Below the pieces are notes generated by a model. That model saw nothing but the letters and a program-made list of their open reading frames with translations. It was not told the DNA's origin and made no database searches. The translations under genes and the position numbers were made by a program. Positions 5,499 through 11,199 of a DNA stretch of 11,199 nt are shown piece after piece; the first letter of the stretch is position 1, and every line of letters begins with the position of its first letter. Source of the stretch: Alphaproteobacteria bacterium. GTDB lineage: Bacteria > Pseudomonadota > Alphaproteobacteria > Rhizobiales > Hyphomicrobiaceae. The stretch covers positions 1-11,199 of the forward strand of contig JAJRRE010000137.1 in the NCBI GenBank assembly GCA_024279745.1, in the 5' to 3' direction.

Positions 5499-8027
5499 AT
5501 GCTGTCCCTGCTGCGCGTGTCATTGCATTGGGTTGAGCTTATTCTAGCGCTCCCCATCCGTCTTGGACGGCTGTTTCTGGTTGGCATTATCCTCAATCCC
5601 CGGCTCGGGCCACTGCGCCACATCTTCACGCTGGCGGCGGCTTATGTCGTGTTCGCTCTGGTTCTGGTTTATGTGGTGGCGCCGTTGCGCGGTCTGGCTG
5701 GACAATTATATGTCGCCGAGAAATTGCGCTATGACGCCGAGCGCTGGCTGGCGACAGCTATATATGATGTGCGCGGCAATTTCGTCGGCACATTCGATCC
5801 ACGTCTCGATTCCAAGCGCGATTTCAATTTCACGGCCAAGCCGATTGAGGTCGGCAGCTATGTCGCCAATCCCGATCACAAATCAATCCCGGTGCGCACG
5901 GTGCCGCCTTTTTACTGGAAATGTCTCGTTTATCAGGAAGACCGTCATCTGGGCGGCCTCTTAAACCCGGCCGGGATTGATCTGATGGGGGTGTTGAAAA
6001 TCCCCTATTCGACGGTGACGCGGACCATCGCGCGCGGGCGGCCCAGCTTCGGCGTTGGCGGCTCAACGCTGCCGATGCAATTGGCGCGCGTCATTTATAG
6101 TACACCGCCCCATCGCGGTGAAAGCCCCGGCGTCAAAATCGCCCGTAAGCTGCGTGAATGGTGGCTGGCGCCGGTGATTTATCATGAGTTGACGCGCGGC
6201 GGCGATAAAACACGGCTGCAGCAATGGGCGGCCAATCACATCTGGCTGGCGCAGCGCACCGGCGGCCCGGCTCTGCACGGCGTCGAAATGACCGCGCGCA
6301 TTGTGTTTGGCAAGGAAGCCAAAGATCTGACCATTGCCGAGCAATTCGTTCTGGCGTCGGCGGTTAATAAACCGATTATTCTGCTGCCCGGCTCGGACCG
6401 GTTGAACGCGGTGCGGCTGGATCGCTGGCGCTATATCACCGATGTGCGAGCGCGCAAATGTGCGCAGGCCCTGCTTAAGGATGAGCAGACACAAAAGAAA
6501 GTCGTATTCGAATTGATCAGCCTGGGCGCTGGGCCGCCCGATCCGAAGGTCAAGCCGAAGCTGCAAAAAGCGCTGGAGAAATATTCGCCCCGTTATGCCA
6601 AGCCGGCGCGCGCCAATCCGGTGATCCGGGCGAATGTGTTGATCCCGGCGGCGCGCCTTGGTGTGCGCGAACAGATGAAGCATATCTGGGGCTATGGCTG
6701 GCGCGATCATGTGCGCGGCGTGACCACGACGCTCGATGTGGCCGACAATCTGGCGCTGCGGCAGAAAATTCAAAAGCGGCTGGCCAAGCTCGACGACACT
6801 TATAGTTCTAATCTCAATACCGGCTATACGCTCAATCCGGGCAAGGCGCGCCGCTCAAAAGGCGAAAAACGCGCGCCCAACGTGATTGTGGTGGCCGCTA
6901 TGCCCAATGGCGAGATCGTGCGCTATTACGAATCTGGCTATACGGCGCCCTATTTTGGAAGCCCAAGCGCGCGCGATCCTGGCTCAGGACAATATCTGGT
7001 TGAAGAAGAATCGCGCATGATCGCCTCGACCGGCAAAATCATCGCCGCCATTGCCATTGCCAATGTCATGCGCGATGGCCCGAAAACGAAATATATTGAT
7101 CGCGCCGCCCCGACCAGCGGTCTCGACACCTGTCGGCGCAAGGGGACAGCACGGCGCGCGCGTACTGCTCTGGTCTCATTTGCCTGTTCGCTGAGCGGGC
7201 CGATTGAATGGCGGTTGGCGCGGGTTGGTCAGCGGCCGGTGCGCCGTTTGATCGACGGCCTGGGCTTTAATATGCCGCCAGCCCCTACCGCAGATCAGGC
7301 AACACCGCCAAGCACGGCAGCGGTTCGCGGGCTGATATCAGGATCGCCGCGCCGCGTGCATCAGATGTCGGGCGTGGTCCTGGCGGCGTTGATGGGCAAG
7401 GGCAATATGAAAGTGCGCCCGCCGACACTGGTGAAAGACTTCGATTATACCGAATTGGATCAGGCCAAAGCGGCAGCGCAGCGCATTGCCGGGGAAGGGC
7501 CGGGGCGCCGCACAGGAGGACACGCGGATCGCAAGGGCCCCTTTATCATTCCCAACGATCTGATCAAACCGCGCGCCAGGGGTATGATTAAGCGCTTTTT
7601 GCAGGCGCCGCTCTGTTACCGGGCACGCGGCAAAAGCCATGGCACCTTGAAGAGCTTGTCGAAATGGTGCGCGGCGCGGCGCTCCGATATCCGTTTTCAT
7701 TTTGCCAAGACCGGCACAGCGGTGACGGCGGACCCCGATTCCACCATTGACACCTGGGTGACGGGCGGGCTGCAATTTGCCAATGGCGCCGCCTATTCCT
7801 ATGTGGTTGTAGTCGGGACCGGCTCAGTGGTGGAACCCTGGGCGCGCCGCCTTCACGCGTCGCAAGCCGCCGCACCGCTGGTCAATGTCCTGCTTAAAGA
7901 TTTGGCCAGACATGCCCGCGCCAATCCTATGCCATGGATGTTGTCGAAAAGCCGGCAGTTGGGACAAGGGCGGGCACAATTGGCCAAACGAAAAACACAA
8001 CGGCGCCTTAATCCACGCCCGAATTAG
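5499..8027 (+). CDS. Class A penicillin-binding protein (GT51 transglycosylase + transpeptidase), divergent
   Basis: An 842-residue inner-membrane enzyme that should polymerise glycan strands and cross-link peptides in the periplasm. Hydrophobic segments at about 8-32 and 41-61 anchor it. The GT51 domain shows QEDRH (catalytic Glu147, then HLGG...GIDLMG), GGSTLPMQLAR at 187-197, RKLRE at 216-220 and a HGVE...FGKEAKDLTIAEQ block (260-282), matching the usual order. The transpeptidase domain has the SxxK motif as Ser510-T-G-Lys513 and KTGT at 737-740. The middle SxN motif reads S564-L-S566, with Ser where Asn is normal; the first GT51 motif also lacks the usual Phe. A basic tail (822-842) ends the protein. 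Compared with classical PBP1a/1b, the motifs are loose, so this is a divergent subfamily (PBP1C-like or lineage-specific); activity of the transpeptidase half is uncertain. No terminator follows, so it may be co-transcribed with the gene at 8396. Confidence 0.92.
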   Translation: MLSLLRVSLHWVELILALPIRLGRLFLVGIILNPRLGPLRHIFTLAAAYVVFALVLVYVVAPLRGLAGQLYVAEKLRYDAERWLATAIYDVRGNFVGTFDPRLDSKRDFNFTAKPIEVGSYVANPDHKSIPVRTVPPFYWKCLVYQEDRHLGGLLNPAGIDLMGVLKIPYSTVTRTIARGRPSFGVGGSTLPMQLARVIYSTPPHRGESPGVKIARKLREWWLAPVIYHELTRGGDKTRLQQWAANHIWLAQRTGGPALHGVEMTARIVFGKEAKDLTIAEQFVLASAVNKPIILLPGSDRLNAVRLDRWRYITDVRARKCAQALLKDEQTQKKVVFELISLGAGPPDPKVKPKLQKALEKYSPRYAKPARANPVIRANVLIPAARLGVREQMKHIWGYGWRDHVRGVTTTLDVADNLALRQKIQKRLAKLDDTYSSNLNTGYTLNPGKARRSKGEKRAPNVIVVAAMPNGEIVRYYESGYTAPYFGSPSARDPGSGQYLVEEESRMIASTGKIIAAIAIANVMRDGPKTKYIDRAAPTSGLDTCRRKGTARRARTALVSFACSLSGPIEWRLARVGQRPVRRLIDGLGFNMPPAPTADQATPPSTAAVRGLISGSPRRVHQMSGVVLAALMGKGNMKVRPPTLVKDFDYTELDQAKAAAQRIAGEGPGRRTGGHADRKGPFIIPNDLIKPRARGMIKRFLQAPLCYRARGKSHGTLKSLSKWCAARRSDIRFHFAKTGTAVTADPDSTIDTWVTGGLQFANGAAYSYVVVVGTGSVVEPWARRLHASQAAAPLVNVLLKDLARHARANPMPWMLSKSRQLGQGRAQLAKRKTQRRLNPRPN

Positions 8028-8395
8028 CCAGGGAGTAGGTCTGGCAGGCAACCCGGGATACTGGGGCGAACATTGTGGTCCAGCGAACCGACGTAATGCC
8101 AGCCAGAACCAGCGACAATCGCTTTTCTATTCGAAAAGTTAGCAGCCTAATGGTGCGCCGGGTTCATATTGGGTTCACGACTTAGCCCCAATGCGGCCTA
8201 ATTGGCGCCCACACACAGCCCAAAACCCTCTCTATTCCCTTGGCATCAGGTTAATCATGCCAGGCAGGGGCCACCCCGCGCCTTTGGCATCACCAAATAA
8301 TCGATCTGGCGCATATTATTCAAGCAAAGCGGTGCAACGGGAAACCGGACCGCGCGCAAGAAGAGCCGGAAGATCTGGGAGCAACGGGGCTAGTC
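8028..8395 (+). other. Spacer between penicillin-binding protein and large membrane protein genes
   Basis: A 368-bp stretch without a credible gene on either strand; short open frames here have no motif or ribosome-binding site. No GC-rich hairpin with a T-run was found, only an AT-rich 6-bp inverted repeat (cttttc...gaaaag near 8123-8139). A pair of gggttca copies 11 bp apart lies at 8160-8177. A TATTAT at 8314-8319 could be a -10 box but has no properly spaced -35 partner. No tRNA is present. Confidence 0.6.
8160..8181 (+). promoter_or_regulatory. Possible response-regulator site (11-bp direct repeat)
   Basis: gggttca occurs at 8160-8166 and again at 8171-8177, an exact 11-bp period with AT-rich bases (tatt) between, the geometry of OmpR/PhoB-type binding sites. 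The base sequence only loosely resembles the PhoB box, so this is tentative. It lies upstream of the gene at 8396. Confidence 0.25.
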
Positions 8396-11199
8396 ATGGC
8401 GTTTTCATCACGGAACAAAACATCACGCAAAGGGCGGGCGGCTAAAGCCTCTGCGGCGGATATGATGAGTGATCACGACAATTGGGGTGAAGAAGAAAAA
8501 CCGGCGCGCGACTGGAAGAAGGTCGCGCTGATGATCGGGCTGGGCTCATTGTCCTGGGTTGCGACCTATATCGGTATGCTGGAGTTGATCCAGGCCAATA
8601 TGGGTGATCTGCCGTTGACGCAAAAATTGGTTGTTGGCTTCGCGGTAGCCATGTTGATGTTGATGATCGTGTGGCTGCTCGATCAATTATTCGCCTCGCA
8701 TAATCTGTTCACCAAATTAAGCTATGTCGCTGGCTATTTATTCCTGACACTGATCTCCGTTGGCTTCGGCTTTGGCTTTTACTGGAAGGTTCTGGAGAGC
8801 CGCTCCGAGGCGACGCGCTCGGCCTCATCTGCCATCTCCCAGGTGCAAGCGGGATTGCACGGTGCCAGCACTCGCGTCTCACAATTGCAAACTACGCTCG
8901 ACGGCCTGATGGTGATTTCGGCTAGAAAGGCAATTGAAGAGCGAAAAAATGGGACATCATGCCCTAATTCTAGTCCTGGCGATGGTCCGCGGCGCAAACT
9001 GCGCGACGATGATGCAGCACGCTTCGGCTTTGCCTCGCACTTCATTAAGGCCCGTGCCGATTCCATCAACGGTAATATCAAGGCGCTGAATGTTGATCTG
9101 CAACAGGTGGTCAAGGGCGCCAAAAGTACGTTCGACGCCAAAACCGGCACGCGCAACGAGTTTATGCGCGCGCTGAACCGCAAGCTTAATCTGACCGTGA
9201 CCGGCTTTAATGCCTTCCGCTCCGATCCCCAGCTTAAGCAGATCCGCTCCGATCTGGCCGACCGCTCGACCCGCACCGTTTTTCCAAATGGCAAAGGCGG
9301 CAAATTCTCCTGCCCCGATGCGCAATTGCAGGCGGCCTTGCGCGGTGTGGTTCGCGCCATTGACCAATTACCTGATCTGCAAAAGCCAAAGATCACGGCG
9401 GTTGAAGGTTCTGAAGCCGTCATTGAAGCGTTTCGCCGCCTGACCGCGACAATCGTCGGCGCCTTGCAGTTTAAATTACCGCCAACGCCTGAAGATCTGC
9501 GTGAGCTACAGCAAAAGGCCGTGCAGTCGATGAAGACAACAGGCCGCCAAAGCGTTGTTAATATGGAAGGCGCTGGTCTGTCCAAGCGCGATTATATCCC
9601 GCTGGCCATCGCCATCTTTGTCGATCTGTGTCTGTTGCTGGTCTCGATGGGGCGCCAACGCAACCGGCTCGATAATCTGGTGCCGAAAATGCGCCGGGCA
9701 GAACGTGGCCCGATTATTCAGATCCTGTCGCGCTTTAATGAAATACATAAAGACCCGGAAATTCGCCAGAACTTTGAAATCTTCCGCCATGTGGTGTTCG
9801 ATTGGGGCGGGGATTATTATGTCGCCGTGCCGATGGATGCGCCTTACACCGCCGATCGTCATATGGGCGGCGGACATTATGAGCGCGTCAATACAGACGT
9901 AGAAGATCTGCGCCAGGAGGCCCATCTGCTGGCTAATCTGTTCTCAAGCTTTGAGCAGGAGAAAATTTTCTCACGGGTTCTGGTGCCGCTGTTGTCGACC
10001 AAGGCCATTCAGAAGAAGCTGCATCGTCAGGGCTCAAAGTTTGCTGGATCGTCGTCATTCCGTGTGTATAAATTCCGCGACGGCGCCTGGTCGGAAATCA
10101 TTCTGGGCGCCGTTATGGGCGCGGCCAAACGAGTAGAAGTGAATAAGCGCAATCGGCAGGCCGCAGAAGACGATTTGGCGGCCAATGAACCGGCATTCGA
10201 ATTGCCGCAGCCAGAACTTGGCGACACGCTAGATGCGTCCGACAGCACCGATCAGCCCAGGCTAAGCCCGGAAGAAATTTTGGCAAGGATGGAAGAGTTG
10301 GCCGTGCAGATGAGCCAGCAGCATAAGGACGCCGGTTCAGAAAACGGGGAACCGGCGCATTCAGGCGAGGCATATGACGCATCGCAGCCAATGCAACAGG
10401 GCGTTGAAACTGCTCGGCCCGATGAAGCCGAGCAGGACTATTGGAGTGAGCCGGCGGTTAAGGTCGCCGCGATTGATGGCACGACCGTATCGGGTTTTGG
10501 TCCCTATAGTGCCCATGCCGCAGCTGAATTAAATTCGGTTCCGCAATCTTCGTTCGGGGCTGAGCCGCCGACACAGGCGCCGACCTCCTATCGACCGATC
10601 GGCAGCGGCTCAGGCAATGTTGGGCAAAACCGGCCGGGAGCCGCGAACAATAATACGGGCCCGGGCGCTGGTCCCTCGTTAGCGACGCCGCTTCGTTTCG
10701 CTGACCCGTCGCAGGTCAACAGGGGCGCGCAGATTGGTCAAGCAGACGATGAAACAGCAAATGTATTTCATTTGCCGGGCAGTGCTGCTGCCGAAGCGTC
10801 AGGGGAGGTGGCGCAAGATGCTACCACCACTGAAGCAGAACAAATCGATAGGGTTCAATCCGAACGGGATCAGGGCGACCGGGTCAATGTGGAAATGCGC
10901 GAGCGCACGGTAACCTATTCGATCCCATCACAAGACGCTGTATCTACTTTGTCTGCAACAGGAAGCGAAGCTAAAGCTGCACCGTCTTTGCTGTCAGCCC
11001 TGGAGAACAAAGTTTCAGCCGAGCTTGCCGACCAAACCGCCACGCCGCTTTATTTTGCTGAGACTGATGAGCCGGTATCATCTGCCGCTTTTGAGCAGGC
11101 ACAGCCGGCGTCCTTGCGCCCAGCAGGCCAACAAACCGATTTGGTCGCAAGACTGGAAAACCGCTTCGAGGCGCTTGGCGATCAACATGATCTGGATCA
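8396..11199 (+). CDS. Large unrecognised membrane protein, 3+1 TM, long acidic tail (partial, runs off the end)
   Basis: An uninterrupted frame of 934 codons with no stop before the window ends. I do not recognise the family. Seen in order: basic N-terminus (1-42); TM helices at about 43-63, 79-99 and 108-130; a largely helical region (131-398) with coiled-coil-like stretches (about 135-180 and 215-245) and two cysteines, Cys189 and Cys306; a fourth TM helix (399-418) followed by a basic patch (RQRNRLDN...KMRR, 420-434); a folded-looking block (437-582, with FDWGGDYYV at 468-476 and FRVYKFRDGAWSEIILG at 555-571); and a long acidic, Ala/Gln/Pro/Ser-rich tail from about 585, probably disordered. 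The positive-inside rule puts 131-398 in the periplasm and everything after 418 in the cytoplasm. Start: ATG 8396, with gggag 14 bases upstream (weak); ATG 8462 is an alternative. It follows the penicillin-binding protein on the same strand. A signalling or scaffold role in the envelope is only a guess. Confidence 0.88.
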   Translation, partial: MAFSSRNKTSRKGRAAKASAADMMSDHDNWGEEEKPARDWKKVALMIGLGSLSWVATYIGMLELIQANMGDLPLTQKLVVGFAVAMLMLMIVWLLDQLFASHNLFTKLSYVAGYLFLTLISVGFGFGFYWKVLESRSEATRSASSAISQVQAGLHGASTRVSQLQTTLDGLMVISARKAIEERKNGTSCPNSSPGDGPRRKLRDDDAARFGFASHFIKARADSINGNIKALNVDLQQVVKGAKSTFDAKTGTRNEFMRALNRKLNLTVTGFNAFRSDPQLKQIRSDLADRSTRTVFPNGKGGKFSCPDAQLQAALRGVVRAIDQLPDLQKPKITAVEGSEAVIEAFRRLTATIVGALQFKLPPTPEDLRELQQKAVQSMKTTGRQSVVNMEGAGLSKRDYIPLAIAIFVDLCLLLVSMGRQRNRLDNLVPKMRRAERGPIIQILSRFNEIHKDPEIRQNFEIFRHVVFDWGGDYYVAVPMDAPYTADRHMGGGHYERVNTDVEDLRQEAHLLANLFSSFEQEKIFSRVLVPLLSTKAIQKKLHRQGSKFAGSSSFRVYKFRDGAWSEIILGAVMGAAKRVEVNKRNRQAAEDDLAANEPAFELPQPELGDTLDASDSTDQPRLSPEEILARMEELAVQMSQQHKDAGSENGEPAHSGEAYDASQPMQQGVETARPDEAEQDYWSEPAVKVAAIDGTTVSGFGPYSAHAAAELNSVPQSSFGAEPPTQAPTSYRPIGSGSGNVGQNRPGAANNNTGPGAGPSLATPLRFADPSQVNRGAQIGQADDETANVFHLPGSAAAEASGEVAQDATTTEAEQIDRVQSERDQGDRVNVEMRERTVTYSIPSQDAVSTLSATGSEAKAAPSLLSALENKVSAELADQTATPLYFAETDEPVSSAAFEQAQPASLRPAGQQTDLVARLENRFEALGDQHDLD

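Noticed and set aside
6063..6773. Minus-strand open frame of 236 codons
   Set aside because: Antisense to the GT51 part of the penicillin-binding protein; composition is His/Arg/Gln-rich as typical of a shadow frame, and there are no motifs.
8779..9585. Minus-strand open frame of 268 codons
   Set aside because: Antisense to the large membrane protein, whose frame stays open for 934 codons with clear TM helices; this frame is Ser/Arg-rich without motifs.

Overview
The window looks like a chromosomal stretch of a Gram-negative bacterium, most likely an alphaproteobacterium. This is an inference from protein style (periplasmic L,D-transpeptidase, bifunctional-type penicillin-binding protein with a long basic tail, Sec signal peptide) and from GC-rich coding sequence with a lower-GC island in the middle. 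No rRNA, tRNA, CRISPR array, integrase or recognisable insertion sequence is visible, so species and replicon type cannot be fixed.

Layout. Bases 2-298 hold the C-terminal end of a YkuD-type L,D-transpeptidase, followed by a clean rho-independent terminator (343-370). Next is a plus-strand MFS transporter (548-1762). A gene-poor spacer of about 1.1 kb (1763-2862) follows; it carries degenerate short repeats, a strong terminator oriented for minus-strand transcription (1892-1931), several long inverted repeats, and two homopolymer runs (C10 and G11). Then come two minus-strand genes forming an apparent operon: a MarR regulator (3801-4268), with a perfect 8+8 bp palindrome just upstream of its start codon, and a secreted metallo-beta-lactamase-fold hydrolase with a complete two-metal ligand set (2863-3765).

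The right half is a cell-envelope neighbourhood. A minus-strand gene (4441-5304) encodes a one-TM protein with an N-terminal zinc ribbon and a helical C-terminal domain. Divergent from it is a plus-strand class A penicillin-binding protein (5499-8027) with a good promoter, GT51 and transpeptidase motifs, and a departure in the SxN motif. After a 368-bp spacer without a convincing terminator, one very large open frame begins at 8396 and leaves the window without a stop codon (934 codons visible). It encodes an unrecognised membrane protein with three N-terminal TM helices, a roughly 270-residue probably periplasmic region, a fourth TM helix, a conserved-looking cytoplasmic block and a long acidic, probably disordered tail.

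How they may work together: the L,D-transpeptidase and the penicillin-binding protein both act on peptidoglycan, and the large membrane protein could be co-transcribed with the latter, so an envelope role is a reasonable guess but not shown. The MarR/MBL pair looks like a self-contained inducible detoxification or hydrolysis unit. The best candidates for something undescribed are the large membrane protein and the structured minus-strand spacer ending at the 1892-1931 terminator.
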